A model generated the notes under the pieces. It was not told where the DNA came from. It was given only the letters and a program-made list of their open reading frames with translations, and did no database searches. A stretch of DNA of 39,994 bases, from NCBI GenBank assembly GCA_905202595.1, contig CAJKSP010000020.1, positions 1 to 39,994 on the forward strand, written 5' to 3'. The position numbers and the translations under genes were made by a program. This DNA comes from an uncultured Sutterella sp. (GTDB lineage Bacteria; Pseudomonadota; Gammaproteobacteria; Burkholderiales; Burkholderiaceae_F). Of this stretch, positions 8,851 through 16,718 are shown one piece after another (within the stretch, counting starts at the first letter, position 1; the number at the start of each line of letters is the position of its first letter).

Positions 8851-9136
8851 GTGCCCGCCTCAGTGGGAGTTACTGCATTGACTGCCTAAATCTCTATGCA
8901 CGCCAAACCTTAGTCGAGCCATCCAGAGTCCCTGTTCAGCATCTGACAAACCAATAAGCGTTGCACGTAGCCAACATCTCAAATATACGTATTTTTGTCA
9001 AATATATAGTAAACATTGTTTTTTTTTTTAAGAGCACTTGACAACTTCAAATTCCGTGATCTCAGAAGCGCCTGCACAATGCATCCATGCACCTCCAGGG
9101 AAGAGGTGCTGTCCAAATATTGGAGAAATACAAATC
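8851..9136 (+). promoter_or_regulatory. AT-rich leader of porin gene 1
   Basis: This stretch is much more AT-rich than its surroundings, with alternating AT around 8981-9010 (AAATATACGTATTT, AAATATATAG), then an 11-T run at 9019-9029 and a perfect -35-like TTGACA at 9038-9043. No good -10 hexamer is found 16-18 bases after that TTGACA, so the exact promoter is not assigned. The composition suggests a long regulated leader, and possibly H-NS binding. No gene is seen. Confidence 0.4.
9019..9029. repeat. 11-T homopolymer tract upstream of porin 1
   Basis: Eleven consecutive T residues 9 bases before a TTGACA hexamer and 108 bases before the porin start. Such tracts are prone to slipped-strand length change. 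Confidence 0.6.
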
Positions 9137-10342
9137 ATGAAAAAGACTCTTGCCGCTCTTGCTGTGCTCGGCGCTTTTGCCGGCTCCGCTGCTGCTGCGG
9201 ATGTGACGCTCTACGGCGTCGTTGACTACGGCTTCAACTATCAGCACGTCGATGCCGACACCGCTGCTGATGCTCAGGATTCCTTCCGCATGATGTCCGG
9301 CCAGAATTCCGGCTCGCGCTTCGGCCTCAAGGGTACGGAAGACCTCGGCAACGGCCTGACGGTCGGCTTCGTTCTTGAAAACGGCTTCACCGCCGATGAC
9401 GGCGCGCTCGGCAACGGCGGCCGCCTCTTCGGCCGTGAATCCCAGGCCTACCTCCAGGGCTCCTTCGGCACCATCTCCTTCGGTCGCGTCGGCCAGCTGA
9501 CGAGCGCCAACGGCACATTCGGCCTCTTCGGCAACACCTCGCCGTTCTCCTCCGGCTGGCAGGATTCCGTCGGCCAGAAGTTCGTGACCGGCTCGACCTG
9601 GGATCGCTTCGACAACACGATCACCTACAAGACCCCGACGTTTGCTGGCTTCAACGTCTACGCTCAGTACTCGTTTGACACCAACACTAAGGGCACGGGC
9701 ACGACGACGCAGTCCGGCGCTACGGCCGACAAGGACGGCGCTCACGGCGTTGAAGGCAAGGCCTCTGTGAACCGCTACTACGCCATCGGCGCAACGTACC
9801 AGGCCAACAACCTCTACCTCGTCGGCGTGGTGGATTCCATGAACTATGGCTCCTACTACTACGACACCGACAAGCTTGACGATGCGCTGAACGTTACCCT
9901 CGGCGGCAACTACGACTTCGGCATCATGAAGGTCTACGCCATGGCGCAGTACTTCCAGAACTCGGCCGCTGTCGGCCAGACGGCTGCGAGCAAGCAGGCG
10001 AGCACGATCACCTCCGGCGGCTACTCCTTCGCGGGCGTTGAAGGCGCTGACGGCTACGGCATCGCTCTCGGCCTCGGCGTTCCCTGCTTCGGCGGCACGG
10101 CCAAGGCCAGCATTGGCTATATGGATGCTGAAGCCAACGCGGCTGCAGAAAAACTGACCGAAAAGGGTGAAGTCTCCCGCTGGAACATCTCCGTCGGCTA
10201 CGACTACAGCCTCTCGAAGCGCACGAGCGTCTACACGGCTGCCGCCTACACCCGCGACAGCGTGAAGAACCTGTCTGCCACGGACCTGGATCGCGATCCG
10301 TCGACCGTCGAAGTGATGGCCGGCCTCATCCACAAGTTCTAA
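9137..10342 (+). CDS. Gram-negative outer-membrane porin 1
   Basis: General diffusion porin of the Neisseria/Burkholderia type, a trimeric 16-stranded beta-barrel in the outer membrane. I start it at ATG 9137 because a clear signal peptide begins there (MKKTLAALAVLGAFAGSAAAA, then DVTLYGVVDYG) and GGAG stands 11 bases upstream; the frame is open further upstream without a signal sequence. The product is 401 residues. Diagnostic features are the first strand DVTLYG, the SRFGLKGTEDLGNGL segment, the constriction-loop region around NGTFGLFGNTSPFSSGW, alternating hydrophobic beta-strands, and the C-terminal phenylalanine (LIHKF) recognised by the Bam machinery. A terminator follows at 10421. It is a paralogue of the porin at 21940 and shares its signal peptide almost exactly. 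Confidence 0.95.
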   Translation: MKKTLAALAVLGAFAGSAAAADVTLYGVVDYGFNYQHVDADTAADAQDSFRMMSGQNSGSRFGLKGTEDLGNGLTVGFVLENGFTADDGALGNGGRLFGRESQAYLQGSFGTISFGRVGQLTSANGTFGLFGNTSPFSSGWQDSVGQKFVTGSTWDRFDNTITYKTPTFAGFNVYAQYSFDTNTKGTGTTTQSGATADKDGAHGVEGKASVNRYYAIGATYQANNLYLVGVVDSMNYGSYYYDTDKLDDALNVTLGGNYDFGIMKVYAMAQYFQNSAAVGQTAASKQASTITSGGYSFAGVEGADGYGIALGLGVPCFGGTAKASIGYMDAEANAAAEKLTEKGEVSRWNISVGYDYSLSKRTSVYTAAAYTRDSVKNLSATDLDRDPSTVEVMAGLIHKF

Positions 10343-10420
10343 AAACCGCCTAAAGCGCGTTGATGATTTTTTGACTGCAGCAAGGTCTTCTTCATCAGCT
10401 TCCGCTTGAAGCACACGGTT

Positions 10421-10456
10421 CCCCGCATCCTAATGCACGCAGGATGCGGGGTTTTT
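10421..10456 (+). terminator. rho-independent terminator of porin 1
   Basis: Perfect 11-bp stem CCCCGCATCCT / AGGATGCGGGG with a 9-base loop, followed by TTTTT. Confidence 0.92.
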
Positions 10457-10694
10457 GTGTTTTCAGAGTCCGCAAAACGGAGAGTCCGTTTAGTAGCTCA
10501 TGCAATGCACTGCTTTCATGCGCTTCAGTGCGGCGCGGGCTTAGACAAACTGCCTAGCTCGAAAAACGCGCCTGCAAAAATGCGCACCTAATGAAGAAAG
10601 ACCCCTACGGCTCGGCCGCGAGCGTCTTCTCCGGCCGCATGCCGCCCAAGCCGCCGCGCCGTTCCGCTCGAACCGACGACCAAGGAACTCTGGC
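10457..10694. other. intergenic stretch before the ATP-grasp operon
   Basis: No gene is supported. A small perfect inverted repeat AAACGGA-GAG-TCCGTTT lies at 10475-10491. An ATG at 10591 opens a frame (MKKDPYGSAASVFSGRM...) that runs as a shadow into the ATP-grasp gene and has no ribosome binding site. No convincing promoter hexamers were found. Confidence 0.4.
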
Positions 10695-12044
10695 ATGGAC
10701 TCTCTCATCCGCAATTGCGCGGCGATCAACGCGCTCCTCGCCCGATACGGGGTGAAGTTCGGCATCTATAAGGACGGCAAGTTCCGAGAGCAGCTCTTTC
10801 CCTTCGATCCCATTCCTCGCGTGATCGAAGCCGACGAATGGGCAACGCTTTCCAAAGGCCTCGCGCAGCGCGCCACGGCGCTCAACCGATTCCTCGCCGA
10901 TGTCTACAGCCAGCGCGAGATCATCCAGGACGGCGTCGTGCCGGAAGACTTTGTCATTTCGTCGCCGGGGTTCCTGCCAGCCTGCGACGGCATCACGCCG
11001 CCGGGCGGCATCTATGCCCATATTGCAGGGATCGACCTCGTGCAGTCGAAGACGGGCGAGTGGCGCGTGCTTGAAGACAATCTGCGCATTCCTTCCGGCG
11101 CCTCCTACCCGCTCATTGCGCGCGAAATCTGCCGGCGCGCTTCGCCCCAGACCTTCCGCAGCGCAAGCATCCTTGAGAACCGCCAGTATCCGGCGCTCCT
11201 GGAGCGCACGATGAAGAGCGTCGCCGCCGACGGCATCTGCGCCATCCTCACCCCCGGCCGCTACAACGCCGCCTTCTTTGAGCACAGCTACCTTTCGGAG
11301 AAGACCGGCTTCGCGCTTGCGATGCCTGAAGACCTCTTCGTCGACGAGGGCAAGCTCTGGTTCCGCAGCGCTGGGAGCAGCGGCCGCGTGCGCGTGGGCG
11401 CGCTCTACCGGCGCATTTCGGACGACTACCTCGATCCGCTCGTCTTCCGCCCGGAAAGCCTCATCGGCGTGCCCGACATCATGGACGCCTACCGCGCCGG
11501 CAACGTCGCCCTCATCAATGCGCCGGGCAACGGCGCGGCCGACGACAAGGGCATTTACTACTTCGTGCCGAAGATGATCGAGTACTACCTCGGCGAGAAG
11601 CCGATTCTCGCGAATGCGCCGACCTACCTCCCCTGCTTCAAGGAAGACCGCGAGTACGTGCTCGACAACCTCGAGCGCCTCGTCGTAAAGGACGTGGCGG
11701 AAGCGGGCGGCTACGGCGTCGTCTTCGGCAGCGGCATGTCCGCCGAAGAGCTCGACGGCTGGCGCCGCCGCATTGAAAAGGAGCCTCGCCGCTTCATCGC
11801 GCAGGAGGTCGTCGACTTCATCGACCTGCCGGTGCTTGACGACGGCGGCGCCGTGATGCGCAAGGCCGACCTGCGCGCCTTCGTGCTCACCGGCGCAGAC
11901 GGCACTGAAGTCTGGACGAGCGGCCTCACGCGCTTCTCGCGCGTTGCAGGCGGCTTCGTCGTCAATTCTTCGCAGGGCGGCGGCTTCAAGGACACGTGGG
12001 TGAAGGCGCCCGCGCCGGCCGCCGAGGCGCGCGCCGCATCCTGA
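10695..12044 (+). CDS. circularly permuted type 2 ATP-grasp protein
   Basis: Predicted ATP-dependent carboxylate-amine/thiol ligase (amidoligase-like) of the circularly permuted ATP-grasp family; substrate unknown. The 449-residue product carries the family's conserved blocks in order: FPFDPIPRVI near 35, GGIYAHIAGIDLV near 105, LEDNLRIPSGASYPL near 125, then YLGEKPILANAPT near 300 and VVKDVAEAGGYGVVFGSG near 330, the nucleotide-binding glycine-rich segment. ATG 10695 is the only usable start in the open frame (no ATG, GTG or TTG upstream to the stop at 10542) and has AAGGA 8 bases before it. The N-terminus is about 30 residues shorter than in typical members as I remember them. It is followed by alpha-E and transglutaminase genes, the classical partners. 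Confidence 0.9.
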   Translation: MDSLIRNCAAINALLARYGVKFGIYKDGKFREQLFPFDPIPRVIEADEWATLSKGLAQRATALNRFLADVYSQREIIQDGVVPEDFVISSPGFLPACDGITPPGGIYAHIAGIDLVQSKTGEWRVLEDNLRIPSGASYPLIAREICRRASPQTFRSASILENRQYPALLERTMKSVAADGICAILTPGRYNAAFFEHSYLSEKTGFALAMPEDLFVDEGKLWFRSAGSSGRVRVGALYRRISDDYLDPLVFRPESLIGVPDIMDAYRAGNVALINAPGNGAADDKGIYYFVPKMIEYYLGEKPILANAPTYLPCFKEDREYVLDNLERLVVKDVAEAGGYGVVFGSGMSAEELDGWRRRIEKEPRRFIAQEVVDFIDLPVLDDGGAVMRKADLRAFVLTGADGTEVWTSGLTRFSRVAGGFVVNSSQGGGFKDTWVKAPAPAAEARAAS

Positions 12045-12088
12045 CCGCATCCAAGCCGCTTTTTCGAGATAGAGGAGCTTTTCACCCC

Positions 12089-12775
12089 ATGCCTGCGATT
12101 ACCGCCATTTCCGCCGATCAGGCCGATCGCCTCTTCTGGCTCGGCCGCTACGTCGAGCGCGTCTACTCGACGCTGCGCGTCTTCAATCGAGCGCTTGACC
12201 GCATGCTCGATCAGAACGGCAGCGACTACGTCGAATTCTGCCGGCGCCTCTCGATCTCCTGCCCCTACGACGGGCCGGAGGACTTTGTGCGGCGCTATCT
12301 CTTCGATGCGTCGAATCCGGATTCGATTGCGAGCAGCCTCTCGCACGCCTACGACAACGCAATCGTGATGCGCAACTTCATTACGACGGAGACGATGGCC
12401 TACATTCAGCTCGCTCTCGACAGCCTCGAGGCCGGCGGCGCCGCTGAATCGGCCTTTCTGGAAACGCAGCGCATTTCGGACTTTCTCCTCGCCTTCTGGG
12501 GCTCGGTCGACGACCGCGTGGCGTCGCTCGAGCGGCGCGACTTGCTCAAAACCGGCAAGTACGCCGAACGGCTCGACCTCATGCTCCGCCTCGAGATGCC
12601 GGAATACCGGATTGACGCCCTGGCCCACCGTCTCCTTTCGCATACAAGAAGCATCCGCCCGCTCCTGAACGAATCGGCCGTCGACGCGCTCGAGGCCGAA
12701 GCCGCCGCCTTCAGCCGGCCCGGCGCTCAGCCCGACCGGCAGAAGCTCCTCGCGCTTGTCAACAAACTTCATTAG
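12089..12775 (+). CDS. alpha-E domain protein (DUF403)
   Basis: All-helical protein of unknown biochemical function that is nearly always encoded beside circularly permuted ATP-grasp and transglutaminase genes. The 228-residue product begins with the diagnostic segment LFWLGRYVERVYSTLRVFN (about residues 12-30). It continues as amphipathic helices with conserved acidic residues and includes the ARG-like SSLSHAYDNAIVMRNFITTE stretch near 82-101. The ATG at 12089 is preceded by AGAGGAG about 11 bases upstream. It lies 44 bases after the ATP-grasp gene and 35 bases before the transglutaminase gene, so the three are almost certainly one operon. A role as a scaffold or cofactor-binding partner for the ligase is only inferred. 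Confidence 0.9.
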   Translation: MPAITAISADQADRLFWLGRYVERVYSTLRVFNRALDRMLDQNGSDYVEFCRRLSISCPYDGPEDFVRRYLFDASNPDSIASSLSHAYDNAIVMRNFITTETMAYIQLALDSLEAGGAAESAFLETQRISDFLLAFWGSVDDRVASLERRDLLKTGKYAERLDLMLRLEMPEYRIDALAHRLLSHTRSIRPLLNESAVDALEAEAAAFSRPGAQPDRQKLLALVNKLH

Positions 12776-12810
12776 GATACGGGGCCTCGATTCCTCTAAG
12801 GAGACTGTCC

Positions 12811-13599
12811 GTGAAGCTCCGCTTCTCCCTGCGGACCGACTTCCGCTTTTCGTCGCCCGTCGAGCGCCACGTGTTCCGCATCCGCCCGCTGCCCGCTGAT
12901 CGGCCGGGCCAGCGCCTCGTGCGCTCGACCTTTGCGGTCGAGCCGGCGGCGCCCCTCTTTTTTACGACCGATCCGATCCTCGGCAACAGCACGTGGACGG
13001 GCCGCATCGACGCGCCGCACAGCAGCTTTGCCGTGCGGGCCGAGGGCGAAGTGGAAGTCGACCTGACTGCTGCGGACGGACGCCGCCCGGCGCCCTACTT
13101 CCTGCTGCCCACAGCGCTCACCATGCCGGGGCCGCAGATCCGCGCGCTTGCCGAAGCGGCCAAAAGCCGCGTCGCTGCGGATGCTTCCGCCGAAGAGCGC
13201 ATCTTCGCCGCCATGCATGCCGTTCACGACGCCTTCATTTATGAGCCCGGCGCCACGCAGACCGCGACGGCGGCAGAATCGGCGCTCGCGCTCGGCCGCG
13301 GCGTCTGCCAGGACTACGCGCAGACGCTCGCCTCCCTTCTGCGCCTCTGGGGGATTCCAGCGCTCTACGCCGCCGGCCTCCTTCAGGGCGAAGGCGCCAC
13401 GCACGCCTGGGTGCAGGCCTGGAGCGGCTCGCGCTGGATTGGCGTCGATCCCACGAACGGCTGCAGCGCCGACCGGTGCATTGAAATCGCGCGCGGCCGC
13501 GACGCCGATGATGCGGCGCTCGAGCGCGGCGTCTTCTGCGGCTGGGCCGAGCAGCAGCTCTCGGTTTCGGCAAGCGTTTTCGAAGCGCCGGCCGCCTGA
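12811..13599 (+). CDS. transglutaminase-like cysteine protease/transferase
   Basis: Third gene of the ATP-grasp/alpha-E operon. The 262-residue protein has the bacterial transglutaminase N-terminal beta domain (residues 1-95, including VERHVFRIRPLPADRPGQ) and a papain-fold transglutaminase core with a complete triad: Cys166 in GRGVCQDYA, His198 in ATHAWVQAW and Asp213 in IGVDPTNG. There is no signal peptide, so it acts in the cytoplasm. The GTG start at 12811 has TAAGGAGA 6-12 bases upstream. Family members are thought to cleave or transfer amide bonds; with an amidoligase next door, formation and hydrolysis of a peptide tag is plausible but unproven. Confidence 0.9.
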   Translation: MKLRFSLRTDFRFSSPVERHVFRIRPLPADRPGQRLVRSTFAVEPAAPLFFTTDPILGNSTWTGRIDAPHSSFAVRAEGEVEVDLTAADGRRPAPYFLLPTALTMPGPQIRALAEAAKSRVAADASAEERIFAAMHAVHDAFIYEPGATQTATAAESALALGRGVCQDYAQTLASLLRLWGIPALYAAGLLQGEGATHAWVQAWSGSRWIGVDPTNGCSADRCIEIARGRDADDAALERGVFCGWAEQQLSVSASVFEAPAA

Positions 13600-13649
13600 G
13601 CTGCCGAAGAGCGCCCTCCCGCCTCTTTAGAATGTGGCGGACGCCTGTC

Positions 13650-13680
13650 CGAGGCGGCAAGCCCCCTGGGCACCGCCTCG
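13650..13680 (+). promoter_or_regulatory. hairpin in the leader of the U32 gene
   Basis: Inverted repeat CGAGGCGG / CCGCCTCG with a 15-base loop, between the transglutaminase stop and the U32 start. No T-run follows, so it is not a clear terminator; it may be a leader structure or chance in GC-rich DNA. Confidence 0.25.
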
Positions 13681-13747
13681 CTGATTCTTCTCCTTCACTC
13701 TTCGGCCTACCCACGCTGCTCTTCGGCGTGTGTGCGGCCGCTTCGAC

Positions 13748-15052
13748 ATGACCACCTGCAACGCTCACGCCCTCGAGGGCTACGAAATCATGGCCCCGGC
13801 CGGGGGCTTCGCCGCGCTTTCCGCCGCGCTCGCCGCACGCGCCGACGCCGTCTACTTCGGCGCAGGCGCCCTCAACATGCGCGCGCATGCCGCGCAGGGC
13901 TTCACGGTCAAGGATCTCCCGGAAATCGCGCGGCGCTGCCGCGAAGCGGGCGCCAAGTCCTACCTCACGCTCAATGCCATCGTCTACGACGAAGAGCTCC
14001 CGCTCATGCGCGACATCCTCGCGGCCGCGAAGGACGCCGGCATCTCGGCCATCATCGCCGCAGACCCCGCCGCCATTCTCGGCGCCCGCGCGCTCGGGCT
14101 CGAAGTGCATCTCTCGACGCAGCTGAGCGTCTCCAACGCCGAAGCGCTCCGCTTCTACGCGCCCTACGCCGACGTGTCGGTCCTTGCCCGCGAGCTCACG
14201 CTCGAGCAGATCGCCGCCGTCTCGCGCGAAATCGAGGCGCAGCGGATCTGCGGCCCGAGCGGCCGCCTCATCCGCATTGAATGCTTCTGCCACGGCGCGC
14301 TCTGCATGGCGATCAGCGGCAAGTGCAACCTCAGCTACTTCACGCGGGGCAAGAGCGGCAACCGCGGCGAATGCCTGCAGAACTGCCGCCGCAAGTACCG
14401 CCTCACGGACATCGAGCGCGGAGACGTGATCGACTTCGACGGCCGGCGCTTCCTCTCGCCCAAGGATCTGAAGACGATCGGCATCATGGACCGCATGGTC
14501 GCCGCCGGCATCAAGGTCTACAAGATCGAAGGCCGCGCGCGAAGCCCCGAATACGTCCGCACGACGGTCGAGTGCTACCGCGAGGCGCTTGATGCGGTGC
14601 TCGAAGGCCGCTGGACGGAAGCCTCCCGCACCGCTTGGGACGAGCGGCTTTCGAGCGTCTTCAACCGCGGATTCTGGGAAGGCTGGTATCTCGGCGCGCA
14701 GTCGCTCGATCAGACTGAAGGCGACGGCTCGATCGCTGCGGAGAAGAAGGTCTACTGCGGACGCTGCCTCAACTACTACGCCAAGTCCGGCATCGGACAC
14801 TTCCTCATCGAAGCGCAGCCGCTCTCGCAGGGCGACCGCTTCATTGTGATCGGCCCGACCTCGGGCGCCGTCTTCGGCACGGCGGAAAGCCTCTATGTGA
14901 ACGACAAGCCGGGCGCGCTGGCGCCGAAGGGCTCGGAAACGACCTTCGCCGTGCCCGAACGCGTCCGCCCGGGCGACCGCCTCTTCAAGCTGGCGCCTGC
15001 CGCGGAAGCGCAGAACCTCAAGCCCTCTCCGGCCGCTGCGCCGAAGCCCTGA
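13748..15052 (+). CDS. U32 family peptidase-like protein (tRNA/rRNA hydroxylation type)
   Basis: Member of peptidase family U32; characterised relatives (TrhP/YegQ, RlhA) help hydroxylate tRNA uridine-34 or 23S rRNA rather than cut proteins. The roughly 434-residue product starts with a TIM-barrel-like N-terminus (EIMAPAGGFAALSAALAARA and ADAVYFGAGALNMRA). It has the family signature with clustered cysteines in the middle (ECFCHGALCMAISGKCNLS, then RGECLQNCRRKYRL), which fits an iron-sulfur cluster. A C-terminal beta domain follows, with a further Cys pair (YCGRC). I prefer ATG 13748; a GTG at 13730 is in frame but would add six residues with a cysteine, and neither has a good ribosome binding site. 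The gene converges on aroD with only 8 bases between stops. I cannot decide which substrate subgroup it belongs to. Confidence 0.88.
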   Translation: MTTCNAHALEGYEIMAPAGGFAALSAALAARADAVYFGAGALNMRAHAAQGFTVKDLPEIARRCREAGAKSYLTLNAIVYDEELPLMRDILAAAKDAGISAIIAADPAAILGARALGLEVHLSTQLSVSNAEALRFYAPYADVSVLARELTLEQIAAVSREIEAQRICGPSGRLIRIECFCHGALCMAISGKCNLSYFTRGKSGNRGECLQNCRRKYRLTDIERGDVIDFDGRRFLSPKDLKTIGIMDRMVAAGIKVYKIEGRARSPEYVRTTVECYREALDAVLEGRWTEASRTAWDERLSSVFNRGFWEGWYLGAQSLDQTEGDGSIAAEKKVYCGRCLNYYAKSGIGHFLIEAQPLSQGDRFIVIGPTSGAVFGTAESLYVNDKPGALAPKGSETTFAVPERVRPGDRLFKLAPAAEAQNLKPSPAAAPKP

Positions 15053-15060
15053 ACGAAGCG

Positions 15061-15930
15061 CTACGCCTGCGTCATGGCGTGGTGCAGCGTCTCAAGCGCC
15101 GCGAGGCAGGGCCCTGCCGGCACCTGGCCGGGGGCGCTCGCCTCTCCTGCGCTCGCAAAGGTGAGATCGGCCCCAAAGGCCTCTCCCGCCAGGCGCGTCA
15201 TGACGCCCCACCTGCCCATCGCCATCGTGAGGAGCGGCTTCTCGGTGAAGGCGCGGCGCATCGCCGCCGTGGCCGACATGAGCCGAAGCGCATCTTCGGG
15301 ACCGCGCGCCATGACGGCAAGCTTCAGAATGTCGGCGCCGAGGCGCTCTTCCAGGCAAAGCCGGCGAAACATTTCCGCCTCGTCGGGCGTTCCTTCAAAG
15401 TCATGGTCTGAAATGACGACGAAGAGCCCGGCTTCGTGCGCGGCCTTGACGAGCGCCGCCGTCATCGACGGATCGCGGAAGAGCTCGAGGTCGATGAGCG
15501 CCGCGCCCGCTTGAGCGCCGAGTCCGATGACGGCGCGGCAGACGGCGCCGTAGTAGGCGTCGTCCGCTTCGAAGGCGCCGCCTTCCGTCTTGTCCCGAAG
15601 CGTCGCCAGAACGGGCTTGCGCCCTGCTGCCGCCGCAGCCTCCTTGAGCGCGGCGGCATGCGCTTCGGGAGAGAGCCGTCCGAGAGCATCCAGCCGCACT
15701 TCAATGAGATCGACTTCCGGCATGGCTGCAAGACGAGCAGCGTCTGCAGCCAGCGCTTCAGGCGTGCGGCTCGTCGTCGGCGCAATCAGCTTTGGGCGGC
15801 CGACTCCAATGCGCAGCCCGCGCACCTCGAGCGGCGCCCGGCAGCAGAAGGCCGGCGGATCCAGACGCGCCTTGCGGCGGCTGCAAACCTTTTCCTGACT
15901 GTCTCCCGCATCCTTCAAGCGCGTCTCCAT
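15061..15930 (-). CDS. aroD: type I 3-dehydroquinate dehydratase
   Basis: Cytoplasmic enzyme converting 3-dehydroquinate to 3-dehydroshikimate through a lysine Schiff base, in the shikimate pathway. With the start at 15930 (ATG with GGAGG 6 bases upstream; an in-frame GTG at 15951 is less likely) the protein is 289 residues. Type I active-site positions are all visible: Glu77 and Arg79 in IEVRLD, His176 in ISDHDF, the Schiff-base Lys203 in ADILKLAVMA, Arg246 in WGVMTRLAGEAFG and Gln269 in SAPGQ. About 35 residues precede the point where the family normally begins (LEVRGLRIGVGRPKLIAPT); this N-terminal extension is Arg/Lys/Cys-rich and of unknown use. It is transcribed away from the macro-domain gene. 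Confidence 0.93.
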   Translation of the reverse strand: METRLKDAGDSQEKVCSRRKARLDPPAFCCRAPLEVRGLRIGVGRPKLIAPTTSRTPEALAADAARLAAMPEVDLIEVRLDALGRLSPEAHAAALKEAAAAAGRKPVLATLRDKTEGGAFEADDAYYGAVCRAVIGLGAQAGAALIDLELFRDPSMTAALVKAAHEAGLFVVISDHDFEGTPDEAEMFRRLCLEERLGADILKLAVMARGPEDALRLMSATAAMRRAFTEKPLLTMAMGRWGVMTRLAGEAFGADLTFASAGEASAPGQVPAGPCLAALETLHHAMTQA

Positions 15931-16112
15931 CGCGTTCCTCCTCAAGCGCACGCTTCTCCGGCAGAGCGCCGAAGAAAGACTTCATAGTATCTCGAGAGGC
16001 CCTTCACGGAAGCAAGCAGGCAGGAAATGACAGCAGATGGGTTCGGCTGCGTCAAAGCGCCGCGCATCAAACCAGAAAATGCCTTCAGCACCCTCACTCC
16101 TAGGAGCCGTTC

Positions 16113-16718
16113 ATGACAGCCGTTGCCAGCTCATCCGCTTCCCATCCCTCAAATGCCGTTCCCGACCGTCTGTTTGAATTGCCGAACGGCAAGCGCATCC
16201 GCATCCGAACGGGCGACATCATCAGCCAGGCGGTCGACGCCGTCGTCAACGCCGCCAAGCCTTCCCTCATGGGCGGCTACGGCGTCGACGGCGCGATTCA
16301 CCGCGCCGCGGGCCCCGGCCTCTTTGAAGTCTGCCGCCGCATTGAAGCGCCCTGCCCCGTAGGCAGCTGCGTCGCTACGGACGCCTTTGCGCTCCCCTGC
16401 CGCCGGATTCTCCACGCGGTCGGCCCTCGCTGGCTCGGCGGCAGCGCTGGCGAAGACGAAGCGCTTGCCGCCTGCTGCCGCGCCGCGCTCGACATTGCAG
16501 CTGCCGAAGGCCTCAGAACCGTGGCCTTCCCCTGCATCAGCGCCGGCGTGCACCGCTTCCCCTATCAGCGCGCGGCAAGCATCATCCTGCAGACGGCAGC
16601 CGCTCACCCTTGGCGCGGAGAGATGATCTTCTGCTGCTTTTCAGCAAAGGAGCGGGAAGCGGCCGAAGCTGCAGCCGAATCGCTTTTCGGCGCGCCGAGC
16701 GAGCCGTCCGCATCATGA
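16113..16718 (+). CDS. macro-domain protein (ADP-ribose/O-acetyl-ADP-ribose deacetylase type)
   Basis: Macro domain binding ADP-ribose derivatives; relatives such as YmdB remove acetyl from O-acetyl-ADP-ribose or ADP-ribose from proteins. The 201-residue protein has the standard order: RTGDIISQAVDAVVNAAKPS (about 32-51), the glycine-rich GGYGVDGAIHRAAGP (about 54-68) and ILHAVGPRW near 96. VAFPCISAGVHRFPYQRAA near 137-155 forms the phosphate-binding loop. TAGGAG lies 7 bases upstream of ATG 16113. About 30 residues at the N-terminus are a non-conserved Ser/Ala-rich extension. Its last 115 bases overlap, on the opposite strand, the 3' end of the LysR gene. Confidence 0.92.
   Translation: MTAVASSSASHPSNAVPDRLFELPNGKRIRIRTGDIISQAVDAVVNAAKPSLMGGYGVDGAIHRAAGPGLFEVCRRIEAPCPVGSCVATDAFALPCRRILHAVGPRWLGGSAGEDEALAACCRAALDIAAAEGLRTVAFPCISAGVHRFPYQRAASIILQTAAAHPWRGEMIFCCFSAKEREAAEAAAESLFGAPSEPSAS

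Noticed and set aside
8878..8900. TTGACT at 8878 as a promoter for porin 1
   Set aside because: No -10-like hexamer at 16-18 bases; the nearest TAT sequence is only 12 bases away.
10591..10694. ATG opening MKKDPYGSAASVFSGRM before the ATP-grasp gene, as a possible frameshifted N-terminus
   Set aside because: It is in another frame, has no ribosome binding site and no resemblance to the N-terminus of the family; ATG 10695 has a proper AAGGA.
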